NCBI GenBank assembly: GCA_947577065.1
Contig: CANPTT010000008.1
Location: 1-64,000 of the forward strand
Direction of reading: 5' to 3'
Origin: an uncultured Pseudoflavonifractor sp.
GTDB lineage: Bacteria > Bacillota > Clostridia > Oscillospirales > Oscillospiraceae
DNA length: 64,000 nucleotides
The position numbers and the translations under genes were made by a program. The notes under the pieces are model-generated. The model saw only the letters and a program-made list of their open reading frames with translations. It made no database searches and had not been told where the DNA came from. How positions within the stretch are numbered: the first letter of the stretch is position 1; every line of letters begins with the position of its first letter. Positions 24,736-33,685 of this stretch are shown piece after piece.

Positions 24736-25955
24736 GCCGAAAGCGATATTATCCCTACCTTATTTTTCTTTTATGCTTTTTGATCCAAGGCGGTATTTTG
24801 GGTATCATCTCCAACTGCCGGGGCCTTTTCTACACGCCGGTATGTGAAGAATTGGGGATCGGATTGGGCACATTCACCGCCTATTCCACATTTTACGGCA
24901 TAGCCCTCTGCGCCTCCATCCCGCTGGCGACAAAGCTTGTCCGGCAGGGAAATTTACGGGTGGTCTTAACGGCGGGCAGCGTGGCCATCGCCGCCACGCA
25001 ATACGCCATGTCCTGGTTCAACGCCCCCTGGCAATGGTATCTGGCCGCGGCAGTGCAGGGCATTTGTCACGCGGTGCTGTTTATTCAAACGGTACCCATG
25101 CTGATCCACAACTGGTTTGCCGATCGGAAGGGCCTTTTCCTCGGCCTTGCCTGCTCCGCTTCCGGTCTGGTAGGCGCCGTGATGAACCGGGCCACCGAGC
25201 GGTACATGGCCCTCCACGGCTGGCGCGCCTCCTACCGCATGCTGGGACTCGTTCTGTTTCTGCTTCTGGTCCCTGCCTGCGCCGCTTTTTCCGTTCGCCG
25301 GCCCGAGGACGTAGGGGCAAGGCCCTATGGCGCGGACCGGGTCCGGGCTCCCACAAAGGCCGTTCAAAAGGACTTCCAAAATTTCAAGCGCAAGCACATG
25401 GTCTTTGGCGCTCTGGCCGGATACGCCTGTTTGATCTGTCTGACTGTGGGATACAATCAAATTCTTTTTTTGCTTGGTTTAACGTTTAATCACTCCTCTG
25501 AGCAGGCCAGTTCCTTTGTCTCCCTGGCCATGATCGGCACCATTGTTTTTAAAGTGTCGGTGGGTTGGCTCAACGACCGTTTTGGGGCGGCGGCAGCCTG
25601 CTACCTCTCAGGCTTCGGCATTGCGGCCGGCCTTCTTCTGCTGATGATGGGGCAGACCACAAGCTTTATGTTGGCCGGCTCTCTTCTGATGGGAATGCCC
25701 ATGGCGGTATCCATCGTGGTCATGCCCAATTTGGTCCGCAGCGTATTTGGAGAACAGGAATTTGAGAGCAGGTATAAGCTTTTGTCCATTCTGGTCAACC
25801 TGTCCAGCAACTTCAGCTACTCCCTCATCGGTTGGATGATATCCGTAACGTCCTACCAGGATACTCTGGCCGTTGGCGCTCTTGTGACGGCGGTGGCCCT
25901 GCTTTTGTCCGCGATAGCCTTTGCGATCCGAAAAAGGAGTTTTGTCTATGAATGA
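24732..25955 (+). CDS. MFS transporter
   Basis: This 407-residue protein has twelve predicted membrane helices and the MFS loop motif between helices 2 and 3, weakly conserved. The architecture and HNWFADRKGLFLGLACSASGL segment resemble the monocarboxylate/oxalate-formate group. It starts inside the LacI stop (ATGA). A second LacI-operator-like sequence lies inside this gene at 25474-25490. The substrate could be the base, sugar acid or other product of nucleoside breakdown; this is inferred from the operon only. Confidence 0.82.
   Translation: MSRKRYYPYLIFLLCFLIQGGILGIISNCRGLFYTPVCEELGIGLGTFTAYSTFYGIALCASIPLATKLVRQGNLRVVLTAGSVAIAATQYAMSWFNAPWQWYLAAAVQGICHAVLFIQTVPMLIHNWFADRKGLFLGLACSASGLVGAVMNRATERYMALHGWRASYRMLGLVLFLLLVPACAAFSVRRPEDVGARPYGADRVRAPTKAVQKDFQNFKRKHMVFGALAGYACLICLTVGYNQILFLLGLTFNHSSEQASSFVSLAMIGTIVFKVSVGWLNDRFGAAAACYLSGFGIAAGLLLLMMGQTTSFMLAGSLLMGMPMAVSIVVMPNLVRSVFGEQEFESRYKLLSILVNLSSNFSYSLIGWMISVTSYQDTLAVGALVTAVALLLSAIAFAIRKRSFVYE
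25474..25490 (+). promoter_or_regulatory. Intragenic copy of the LacI-type operator
   Basis: TTGGTTTAACGTTTAAT matches 16 of 17 bases of the promoter-proximal operator at 23643. It lies about 1.8 kb downstream inside the MFS coding region, where it could act as an auxiliary (looping) operator. It could also be chance. Confidence 0.4.
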
Positions 25956-26484
25956 AGTGATCAAAACCATTCTGGAGCGCCGCTCCATCCGCAGCTTTGA
26001 ACCGCGGGAGGTGGAGGCCGAGATCGTCGCCGAGATCCTGGAGTGCGGCCGATGCGCTCCCTGTGCCTGGGGCCGTCAGAGCTTTGAATTTTTCGCGGTG
26101 ACCGACCGGAGGTTGCTGCATGAGCTGGCCTGCCTCACCGCCAAGTATTTGGGGGGTGAGCCCCGGGAGCACGACTTTTTCTCCGCGCCGCTGGTGATCC
26201 TTGTCGCCGACCTGCGGGAAAATTTTATGCGTTTGGCCGACGCCGGCTGCGCCATGGAAAATATGTTTATTGCCGCCCAAAGTTACGGTCTTGGCTCTGT
26301 CTGGATCAACCAGCTCTCCCCCATCAGCGATAAGCTGGAGGTCATTGAAAAGCTGGAGAGCATCGGTGTGACCAAGGACCGTATCATCACCAGTGTAGGG
26401 GCCTTTGGCTATCCGGGGGAAGGCCCACGGGAAAAAGAACTGATTTCCAAGGTCCATTACATCCGAGGGGAGGAAACCCTATGA
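25948..26484 (+). CDS. Nitroreductase family oxidoreductase (short form)
   Basis: The 178-residue protein has the FMN site ERRSIRSFEPREV, then ECGRCAPCAWGRQSFEFFAV and the GCAMENMFIAAQSYGLGSVWINQL segment. The cysteine-containing CGRCAPCAWG loop near the substrate side is unusual for this fold. It starts eight bases before the MFS stop with AAAGGAG upstream, and its stop overlaps the phosphorylase start. The operon context suggests reduction of a nucleobase or a redox role on a modified nucleoside; no substrate can be assigned. Confidence 0.83.
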   Translation: MNEVIKTILERRSIRSFEPREVEAEIVAEILECGRCAPCAWGRQSFEFFAVTDRRLLHELACLTAKYLGGEPREHDFFSAPLVILVADLRENFMRLADAGCAMENMFIAAQSYGLGSVWINQLSPISDKLEVIEKLESIGVTKDRIITSVGAFGYPGEGPREKELISKVHYIRGEETL

Positions 26485-27230
26485 CCATGCACAACCACGC
26501 CCGGCCCGGACAGATCGCCAGCCACGTGATCGTAGCCGGAGACCCCGGGCGGGTGGAGTATATTGCCCAGACTTATTTAAAAAACGCGGAGTTGGTAAGC
26601 GATGTGCGGGGGGCGGTATGCTATACCGGCATTTATGACGGCCAGCGCATTTCCGTTATGGCCACCGGCATGGGAGTGCCCTCCATGCTCATTTACGCCA
26701 CCGAGCTTTTTCGGGACTACGGCTGTGAGGCCATTATCCGGATCGGTACCTCAGCGGGCTACCTGAGCTCCATGAAGCGTCACGATATCGTCTTGTCCCA
26801 GGCCGCCTGCCACACCACAGCCATCAACGACGGTCTGTTTAACGGGACCTTCTGCCCCATCGCGGACTTCGGCCTGCTTCGCCTGGCCGACCGGGAGGCC
26901 CATCGCATGGGCCAGGCGGTATACATAGGCAACACAGTCTGCAACGACCGATATTACCGTCTTCCGGAGAGCTACCGTTCCTCCAGCTGGGCCGATTACG
27001 GCGTCCTCTGTTCAGAGATGGAGGCGGCCGGTCTCTATACCGCGGCGGCCCAGTTCCGCAAGCGGGCTTTGATGATCGTCTCCATTCTCTCCCACCTGGA
27101 CCGTGACGAGGCCGGGAGGGAGACCATCACCCCTCTCCCCCAGGGAGAGCAGACCATCGACAACGCCATCCTTCTGGCTCTTTCCACCGCGGCGGCAGAC
27201 ATCCGGGAGGGACAAGATGGAGCTCTTTGA
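26481..27230 (+). CDS. Nucleoside phosphorylase, divergent DeoD-like
   Basis: At 249 residues it fits the PNP/UDP phosphorylase superfamily, trimeric/hexameric DeoD type: GDPGRVEYIAQTYL (phosphate Arg), VRGAVCYTG (phosphate Arg), ATGMGVPSM, IIRIGTSAGY and EMEAAGLYTAAA (ribose Glu). Where E. coli DeoD has the base-protonating Asp204 in TVSDH, by-eye alignment shows SILSH, i.e. Ser. This suggests altered base preference or mechanism. It starts inside the nitroreductase stop (ATGA) and overlaps the next gene by 14 bases. A nucleoside hydrolase is encoded later in the same operon. Confidence 0.82.
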   Translation: MTMHNHARPGQIASHVIVAGDPGRVEYIAQTYLKNAELVSDVRGAVCYTGIYDGQRISVMATGMGVPSMLIYATELFRDYGCEAIIRIGTSAGYLSSMKRHDIVLSQAACHTTAINDGLFNGTFCPIADFGLLRLADREAHRMGQAVYIGNTVCNDRYYRLPESYRSSSWADYGVLCSEMEAAGLYTAAAQFRKRALMIVSILSHLDRDEAGRETITPLPQGEQTIDNAILLALSTAAADIREGQDGAL

Positions 27231-27768
27231 GGCCATGCGTGCCCGGAGCAGCGTGCGGGAATACCGGGACGAGCCGATCCCCCCGGGAAAAATAGCGGCC
27301 CTGCAGCAGGCCGCTCTGCTGGCCCCCACCTCCCTGAACCTCCAGGAGCAAAAATTTTATTTTATTACCGACCGATCCGTCCTAAACCGGATCACAGAGG
27401 GAATGATAGAAGTCTCCCGGCAGCGAGAGGAATGGGACTATCTGGAGCGGCTGGCCCAGCGGGACGGAAAAGCCCTCTTCGGCGCCCCTCTGCTCATTGT
27501 GATCGCTGTAAACTCAAAAAATAATTATATCGATGTAGACGCCGGGATCGCCGCTCAAAACATCACTCTGGCGGCCAAGGCCCTGGGTCTGGATTCGGTC
27601 ATTATGGCCGCACCCGACCGGGTCTTTGGGGGAGAGCGAGGTGAAGAATACGCCGCCCTGATCGGCATTCCCGAGGGATATCGTTTCGCCATTTCAGTGG
27701 CTGTGGGCTACGGGGCCCGCCCCTTCCCGCCTCATGACCTGAAGCCGGGAAACATCCTATCCGTATAA
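27217..27768 (+). CDS. Nitroreductase family oxidoreductase (second in operon)
   Basis: The 183-residue protein shows the FMN phosphate motif RARSSVREYRDEPI, a QQAALLAPTSLNLQEQKFYFI segment and AGIAAQNITLAAKALGLDSVIMAAP (FMN loop). It differs clearly from the copy at 25948, so this is not a recent duplication. It begins 14 bases before the phosphorylase stop with GGGAGGG upstream. The BMP lipoprotein gene follows after 55 bases. Its role in the operon is unknown. Confidence 0.83.
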   Translation: MELFEAMRARSSVREYRDEPIPPGKIAALQQAALLAPTSLNLQEQKFYFITDRSVLNRITEGMIEVSRQREEWDYLERLAQRDGKALFGAPLLIVIAVNSKNNYIDVDAGIAAQNITLAAKALGLDSVIMAAPDRVFGGERGEEYAALIGIPEGYRFAISVAVGYGARPFPPHDLKPGNILSV

Positions 27769-27823
27769 GTGACAGGCCGCATTTGCGGTTTTCACAAAAA
27801 CCAAACAAAAAGGAGAAGAACAA

Positions 27824-28948
27824 ATGAAAAAGAAAAACTGGCTCGCGATCCTTCTTGCCCTGAGCATGACCCTGGGACTGGCCGCCTGCGGCAAAGCCCC
27901 CAGCGCGCCCACGCCCTCGGCGGGCACACCGGACGACGCCCCCTCCGCCTCCGGCGAGTCCTGCAATGTGGTCCTTGTCGTCCCCAACACCTTGGGTGAC
28001 AAAGCCTTCTCCGACATGGTCTGGGCCGGCGTTCAGATGGCCAAGGCGCAGAATCCCCAGGTCGGCAACATCAAGTGCATCGAGCTTCAGGGCGACACCA
28101 CCACTCCCATCCCCACCATGACCGAGTTGGCCGAATCCAAGGAGTGGGATATCATCGTCACCGGCACCTTTAGCCTGAAGGAATCCATTGTGACCGTGGC
28201 CGAACAGTTCCCCGACCAGAAATTTATTATCTACGACGCCGATATGGATTACAGCAACGGCGCCTTTGCCAACTGCTCCTCCTTTGCGGCCCTGCAAAAC
28301 GAGGGTTCCTTCCTGGGCGGCGCCCTGGCCGCCCTCATGTCCGACACCGGTGTCGTCGGCTTTGTGGGCGGCAAGGAGACCAGCTCCGTCAGCGACTTCC
28401 TGGTGGGCTACATTGAGGGCGCGTCCTATATCAACCCCGACATTGTAGTTCGGTCCTCCTTTATCGGCAGCTTTACCGACACCCCCAAGGCCAAGGAGCT
28501 TGCCCTGGCTCAGAACGCCCAGGGTGCCGACGTGATCTACGCCGTCTGCTCCGGTGCCGGCGCCGGGGTTTATGAGGCCGCCGCCGAAAACAATTTCTGG
28601 TCTCTGGGCGTGGATTCCGACCAGTCTTTGATCTTTGAGGAAACCAACCCCACCGCCGCCAAGGCCATTCTCACCTCCGTGGTAAAGAATTTTGACACCA
28701 TCCTGTGCCAAGCCATTACCGACGCTATCAGCGGCGATTTCCAGTGGGGCGTCCACAACGCCATCGACCTGGCCGCCGGCGGTATCGGCCTTGCCGAAAA
28801 CAGCTACTATGAGGCCGCCGTCCCCGCCGACATCCGCGCCCAGATCGACGAGCTCAAGGGCAAGATCGAAAGCGGAGAGATCAAGGTCAGCACTGCCATC
28901 GGCATGGAGGCCAGCGTATACGAAGCGCTCAAGGCGTCTGTGAATTAA
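27824..28948 (+). CDS. BMP-family nucleoside-binding lipoprotein
   Basis: The 374-residue precursor has a lipoprotein signal (LGLAACG, Cys21), a Ser/Pro/Ala linker and a BMP (Bmp/PnrA/BmpA) domain: NVVLVVPNTLGDKAFSDMVWAG, FVGGKETSSVSDFLVGYIEGA, DVIYAVCSGAGAGVYEAA and GVDSDQSLI. Members bind purine nucleosides and feed the ABC transporter whose genes follow (ATPase, two permeases). The ribosome site is AAAGGAGAAG. Confidence 0.93.
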   Translation: MKKKNWLAILLALSMTLGLAACGKAPSAPTPSAGTPDDAPSASGESCNVVLVVPNTLGDKAFSDMVWAGVQMAKAQNPQVGNIKCIELQGDTTTPIPTMTELAESKEWDIIVTGTFSLKESIVTVAEQFPDQKFIIYDADMDYSNGAFANCSSFAALQNEGSFLGGALAALMSDTGVVGFVGGKETSSVSDFLVGYIEGASYINPDIVVRSSFIGSFTDTPKAKELALAQNAQGADVIYAVCSGAGAGVYEAAAENNFWSLGVDSDQSLIFEETNPTAAKAILTSVVKNFDTILCQAITDAISGDFQWGVHNAIDLAAGGIGLAENSYYEAAVPADIRAQIDELKGKIESGEIKVSTAIGMEASVYEALKASVN

Positions 28949-28984
28949 AAATAAACCAGCGGACAGCGCGGCAAGGAGGCTGCC

Positions 28985-30538
28985 ATGGAACAGGAATACG
29001 TCCTTTCAATGCAAAACATCACTAAGATCTATAAGGACGGCTTTGTAGCCAACAAAAATATCGACTTCTCCGTCCGAAAGGGGGATATCCACGGTCTGGT
29101 AGGGGAAAACGGCGCCGGAAAAAGCACCCTGATGAAGGTACTCTTCGGCCAGGAACTGCCTGAGACCGGCAAGATATTCTTCAAGGGGGAGGAGGTCAAT
29201 ATCAGCAGTCCCCTCGCCGCGCTGAAGCTCGGGATCGGGATGGTGCACCAGCATTTCATGCTGGTGCCCTCCCTTACCGTGGCCGAAAACATGGTATTTG
29301 GCATGGAACCCACCAAGGGGGGGCTTTTCGATTTCAAGGAGGCCGTCCGCCTAACCGAGGAGGTGGCCCAAAAATACGGTCTTCCCATCGACCCCAACAT
29401 GAAGATCCGGGACCTCTATGTGGGCCAGAAGCAGCGGGTGGAGATCTTAAAGATGCTCCTGCGGAATGTGGAGGTCCTCATTCTGGACGAGCCCACGGCC
29501 GTGCTTACCCCCCAGGAGACCCAGGAGCTGTTTGTCCAGCTGGTCAAGCTGAAAGAGCAGGGCTATACCATCATCTTCATCTCCCATAAGCTGGGGGAGA
29601 TCAAGCAGATCTGCGACCGGCTCACCGTGCTGCGGGACGGCTGCTCTATTCAGACCGTGGACGTGGACAGCGTCACAGAACAGGACATCTCCCGCATGAT
29701 GGTGGGCCGCAACGCAGTAAACTCTCTGGTAAAGACTCCTCCCAAGATCGGACAGGTCAAGCTCCGGGTAAAGCGTCTCAATTACTTTAACGGCTTTGGC
29801 AAGCACGTACTTCAAAACGTCTCCTTTCAGGTGCGGGGCGGCGAGATCCTGGGTATTGCCGGGATCGAGGGGAACGGCCAGCGGGAGATCTCCGAAATGA
29901 TCACCGGCATCGACTCCATCCAAAGCGGCGAGATCCTGGTCAACGGTACCTGCGTCAAAGGGAAGAGCGTACGGGAGATCCGGGAAATGGGGGTGGCCCA
30001 CATCTCAGAAGACCGCATGACCTACGGTGCGGCCGCCGAGGCTTCTATCGAGCAGAATCTGATCTCCGACCGGTTTTATAAAAAGCAATATCAGCGTGGG
30101 CAGATCCTGAACAAAAAAGTGATCCAAAGGACCTCCAGGGAACTCATCAAGAGCTTTACCATTAAATGCGACGGCGGCTCCGCCCCTGTGAAAACTCTCT
30201 CCGGCGGCAACATTCAAAAGGTGGTGGCTGCCCGCGAGTTCTCCCAGAGCCCCCAGGTCATGGTAGCCAACCAGCCCACCCGGGGAATTGACGTAGGCGC
30301 CAGCGAGCTGATCCGGGAAAAGCTGATCGCTCTGCGGGACGAGGGTGCCGCCGTGCTCCTCATCTCGGCCGACATGGGCGAGCTGCGGGAGGTAAGCGAC
30401 AGTCTTATCGTTCTTTGCAACGGAAAAATCGTGGCCTACTTCGAAACGGTGGAGGGCCTGAGCGAAAACGAGCTGGGCGAATATATGCTGGGGCTGAAAG
30501 AACAGACGCCGGAGGAGATCGGGAGGTGCTTCCAATGA
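28985..30538 (+). CDS. Nucleoside ABC transporter, double ATP-binding protein
   Basis: The 517-residue protein has two ABC domains. The first carries GENGAGKST, the Q-loop VHQHFMLVPSLTV and LILDEPTAV. In place of the usual LSGGQ signature it has LYVGQKQRVEI. The second carries GIEGNGQ, a degenerate P-loop, and LSGGNIQKVVAAREF with VANQPTRGID. The MVHQHF motif and degenerate second site match YufO/NupA of nucleoside importers and RbsA-like ATPases. It pairs with the two permeases downstream and overlaps the first by four bases. Confidence 0.93.
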   Translation: MEQEYVLSMQNITKIYKDGFVANKNIDFSVRKGDIHGLVGENGAGKSTLMKVLFGQELPETGKIFFKGEEVNISSPLAALKLGIGMVHQHFMLVPSLTVAENMVFGMEPTKGGLFDFKEAVRLTEEVAQKYGLPIDPNMKIRDLYVGQKQRVEILKMLLRNVEVLILDEPTAVLTPQETQELFVQLVKLKEQGYTIIFISHKLGEIKQICDRLTVLRDGCSIQTVDVDSVTEQDISRMMVGRNAVNSLVKTPPKIGQVKLRVKRLNYFNGFGKHVLQNVSFQVRGGEILGIAGIEGNGQREISEMITGIDSIQSGEILVNGTCVKGKSVREIREMGVAHISEDRMTYGAAAEASIEQNLISDRFYKKQYQRGQILNKKVIQRTSRELIKSFTIKCDGGSAPVKTLSGGNIQKVVAAREFSQSPQVMVANQPTRGIDVGASELIREKLIALRDEGAAVLLISADMGELREVSDSLIVLCNGKIVAYFETVEGLSENELGEYMLGLKEQTPEEIGRCFQ

Positions 30539-31614
30539 ATAAAACCAAGAAAATCGAAGCGTTCTTTTTTGTCCTCCGCGACCTGTGCGCCATCGGGATC
30601 GCTCTGCTCATCTCCCTGATCCTTATCTTCGCGGTGAGCCAGGACGGCTGGGGCGCCTTTCGCCTCTTCCTTTTCGGCCCCCTTCAAACGGTGAGTCGAA
30701 TGGGCTATATTGTGGAAAAGATGATCCCGCTCATGTTCACCGGCGTAGGCGTGTGCCTTATGGTCCGCTGCGGACAGATGAACATGGGCAGCGAGGGTGC
30801 TTTTTATCTGGGCGGCGTTGCCTGCGCTGCGGCAGCCATCAAGATCGCCCTGCCCGCCGGGATCCACCCCCTGGTCTGTATGCTGGCTGCCGGCGTCGTG
30901 GGCGCTCTGGCCTGCGGCGTTACCGCCGTGCTCCACACCAAGTTTCACGCGCTGACTATCGTGACCTCCCTGATGATGAACTACATTTGCCTGTACCTGG
31001 GCCAGTACTTCATCAACCACCCCCTTTGGGACTCTATGTCCGGATACCAGGCGTCCTTTAAATACGCCCAAACTGCGCTTCTTCCCAAGCTGTTTTCCCG
31101 CACCAACATCCACGCCGGTCTCTTTGCCGCCGTGGCAGTGGTCATTCTAGGTCACATCCTGCTGGAAAAAAGCACCTTTGGCTACCGGATCAAGATGGTG
31201 GGCACCAATCTTCACTTTGCCCGGTACTCCGGCATCAACGTGACCGCCACCATCATCATCTGCGAACTGATCGGCGGCTTCCTGGCCGGTTTTGGCGGTG
31301 CGGTGGAACAGCTGGGCATGTATAAACGGTTTGAGTATTCCGGCCTGTCCGGACACGGCTTTGACGGTGTTATGATCGCCGTTATCGCGGGCAACAACCC
31401 CAAATACATTCCTCTGGCCGCCCTGTTCCTGGCCTATGTGCGGGTAGGGGCGGAGGCTATGGCCCGCATGTCCGACGTCCCTCCCGAGCTGGTCTCCATT
31501 GTCCAGTCGGTGGTCATCATGCTGGTCGTGGCCGAGAAATTCCTTGCCGGCTGGAAGCACCGGGTCATCGCCAAGCAATCTATGAAGGACCTTGCGCTCA
31601 CGGAGGTGAAATAA
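30535..31614 (+). CDS. Nucleoside ABC transporter permease 1 (YufP-like)
   Basis: The 359-residue BPD_transp_2-family permease has about nine membrane helices and the MVRCGQMNMGSEGAFYLGGV and VGTNLHFARYSGIN segments seen in YufP/NupB proteins, which import guanosine and related nucleosides. The start at 30535 is inside the ATPase stop (ATGA) with GGGAGGTG upstream. The long in-frame extension inside the ATPase gene is not used. Confidence 0.92.
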   Translation: MNKTKKIEAFFFVLRDLCAIGIALLISLILIFAVSQDGWGAFRLFLFGPLQTVSRMGYIVEKMIPLMFTGVGVCLMVRCGQMNMGSEGAFYLGGVACAAAAIKIALPAGIHPLVCMLAAGVVGALACGVTAVLHTKFHALTIVTSLMMNYICLYLGQYFINHPLWDSMSGYQASFKYAQTALLPKLFSRTNIHAGLFAAVAVVILGHILLEKSTFGYRIKMVGTNLHFARYSGINVTATIIICELIGGFLAGFGGAVEQLGMYKRFEYSGLSGHGFDGVMIAVIAGNNPKYIPLAALFLAYVRVGAEAMARMSDVPPELVSIVQSVVIMLVVAEKFLAGWKHRVIAKQSMKDLALTEVK

Positions 31615-31616
31615 GC

Positions 31617-32588
31617 ATGGAAAGCGTATTGGGGTATATCTTTTCCACAGAGTTTATTATCGCGATCCTCCGTATGAGCACACCCCTGATCCTGTGCTCC
31701 ATGGGGGTGCTTCTGGTGCGGAACTCGGGGGTGGTCTGCATCGCCTTTGAGTCCATGATGCTGGCTGCCGCTCTGGGCGGGGTCCTGGGCAGCGCCTATT
31801 CCAGGAGTCTGCTGGTGGGCCTTCTGTGCGGCATTGCTCTCAGCGTTTTGTTTGCCATGCTGTTTGGATTTTTTGTCCTGGTGCTAAAGGCCAACAATAT
31901 GCTGGTAAGCTTGGCCCTCAACACCTTGGGCAGCGGCGGGACAGTATTTATCCTGTTCGCCTTTACCGGCGACCGCGGCAGCTCTACCAGCATTCAAAGC
32001 CTTCAATTTCCCACCGTAAATATCCCTGTCATTCAGGATATTCCCATTCTGGGCAACATCCTCTCCGGCCACAATATTTTGACCTATGTGGCCCTTGTCA
32101 GTGTGCCCGTGGTCTATCTGATCCTGATGAAATCTCCTCTGGGCCTTCGCATCCGGGCGGTGGGGGAAAACAAAAACGCCGCGGAATCTCTGGGGACCAG
32201 CGCGATGAAGACCCAGTTCGTCGCACTGTTCATCGCCGGCATTTTCGCCGGTCTCGCGGGCATGTACATGTCGATGGCCTACGTCTCCGCCTTTACGCAG
32301 GACATGATCGCCGGTCGGGGCTTTATCGCCATCGCGGCTCAAAATCTGGGCGGCTTTATGCCGATCCCTACCCTTATCTGGTCCCTGGTGTTCGGTGCGT
32401 CCAATGCTATCGCCAACGCCTTCCAGGCCATCAATATGCCCCCGGAATTTCTCCAGATGTTCCCCTACTTTTCCACTGTTTTGGGTTTGATGCTGGTGGG
32501 TATGAGCATCAACCAGCAGGAGAAGAAAAAAGCCGCGGAGATCGAAGAAAAGTCAAAACTGGCTGACGCCTGTGAAGGGAATGGATAA
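31617..32588 (+). CDS. Nucleoside ABC transporter permease 2 (YufQ-like)
   Basis: The 323-residue permease has about eight membrane helices, with MSTPLILCSMGVLLVRNSGV near the start and PLGLRIRAVGENKNAAESLGTS, the cytosolic coupling loop. It pairs with the preceding permease as the second half of the heterodimeric channel. It begins two bases after the first permease, behind GGAGGTG. Confidence 0.92.
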   Translation: MESVLGYIFSTEFIIAILRMSTPLILCSMGVLLVRNSGVVCIAFESMMLAAALGGVLGSAYSRSLLVGLLCGIALSVLFAMLFGFFVLVLKANNMLVSLALNTLGSGGTVFILFAFTGDRGSSTSIQSLQFPTVNIPVIQDIPILGNILSGHNILTYVALVSVPVVYLILMKSPLGLRIRAVGENKNAAESLGTSAMKTQFVALFIAGIFAGLAGMYMSMAYVSAFTQDMIAGRGFIAIAAQNLGGFMPIPTLIWSLVFGASNAIANAFQAINMPPEFLQMFPYFSTVLGLMLVGMSINQQEKKKAAEIEEKSKLADACEGNG

Positions 32589-32590
32589 CT

Positions 32591-33598
32591 ATGACAAAGC
32601 CAAAGATCATTATGGACGTAGACACCGGTACCGATGACGCCGTAGCCCTGACTCTGGCTATGTTGGGCGGGGAGGTAGAGCTGCTGGGCGTCACCACAGT
32701 GAATGGAAATCTGGAGTTAAAGCTTACCACAGACAACACGCTGCGGGTGGTGGACTATTGCGGGAAGGGTGACCAGGTCAAGGTGTACAGCGGCTGTGAA
32801 TATCCGTTGGTCTCCACCCTCTCCCCCACCAGCGCCCAGTCCCTTCACCCCATTCCGAAGCGGGAGGGAACAAAGGTGGCCTTTGCCATGCACGGCGACC
32901 ACCTTCCGTTGCCGGAAACCAACTTGAAGCCCCAGGCCAAGGGCGCGGTCCTTTGGCTCATTGAAACCATCATGGCCGCCGAACCGGGCTCCATCTCCAT
33001 TGTCGCCCTCGGCCCCCTGACCAACATCGCCACCGCCATGCGGGCCGAGCCTTCCTTCGCCTCCCGTCTGAAGGAGATCGTGCTGATGGGCGGCGGAGAC
33101 CGGGTGTGCAATGCCTCCCCCGCCGCGGAGTTTAACATCTGGACAGATCCGGAAGCGGCGGAGATCGTATTGCAAAGCGGCTGTAAGCTGTCCATTATCC
33201 CTCTGGACGCCACGCATGAGGCAGAGATCTCCGCCTCAGAGGCCGACGAGCTGGCGGCCATTGGAAGCAAGGAGGCCCGGTTTGTGGCAGACGTTATCCG
33301 GGGACGGATCGGCGGCTACAGCCTTCGGGATCCTGACCTGGCTGCCCGCCAGGCCGCCCCACTCCACGACGCCCTGGCCCTGTGCTATCTCCTCCACCCC
33401 GAATGCGTCAGCAAAAAGCTGGAGGCCGTGTGCCATGTGGACATATCCGGAGGGCGGGCCTACGGCAGAACGGTGGTGGATCGCCGTGCCAACCTGGTCT
33501 CCGAAGCGCCCAACTGCACCTTTGCCCTGGGCGCCGATCGGGAGTGGTTCCTTCAGTGGATGAGCGGACTTTTAAAGCAGGCCGCCCTCGGCTCTTGA
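32591..33598 (+). CDS. Nucleoside hydrolase (IunH/RihA-type)
   Basis: The 335-residue protein starts with the calcium-binding DVDTGTDDAVAL motif of nucleoside N-ribohydrolases. SIVALGPLTNIATAMRAEP, EIVLMGGG, PAAEFNIWTDPEAAEIVLQSG and LHDALALCYLLHPE follow, with the catalytic Asp region and the C-terminal His segment at HDALA. It cleaves nucleosides to base and ribose inside the cell and is the last gene of the operon, followed by a strong hairpin terminator. Both phosphorolytic and hydrolytic enzymes are thus in one operon. Confidence 0.92.
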   Translation: MTKPKIIMDVDTGTDDAVALTLAMLGGEVELLGVTTVNGNLELKLTTDNTLRVVDYCGKGDQVKVYSGCEYPLVSTLSPTSAQSLHPIPKREGTKVAFAMHGDHLPLPETNLKPQAKGAVLWLIETIMAAEPGSISIVALGPLTNIATAMRAEPSFASRLKEIVLMGGGDRVCNASPAAEFNIWTDPEAAEIVLQSGCKLSIIPLDATHEAEISASEADELAAIGSKEARFVADVIRGRIGGYSLRDPDLAARQAAPLHDALALCYLLHPECVSKKLEAVCHVDISGGRAYGRTVVDRRANLVSEAPNCTFALGADREWFLQWMSGLLKQAALGS

Positions 33599-33625
33599 AG
33601 GGGCCCGACATATTAAATATGAGGC

Positions 33626-33662
33626 AAAAATCGGGGCCCCCTGTCAGACGACAGGGGGCCCC
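33626..33662. terminator. Bidirectional terminator
   Basis: A perfect 13-bp stem, GGGGCCCCCTGTC around AGAC, lies between the converging nucleoside operon and the flavoprotein gene. The minus-strand flank is GATTTTTGCC; the plus-strand flank has no T run. Confidence 0.8.
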
Positions 33663-33685
33663 AACTCGAAAGGAGAGAAAAACGC

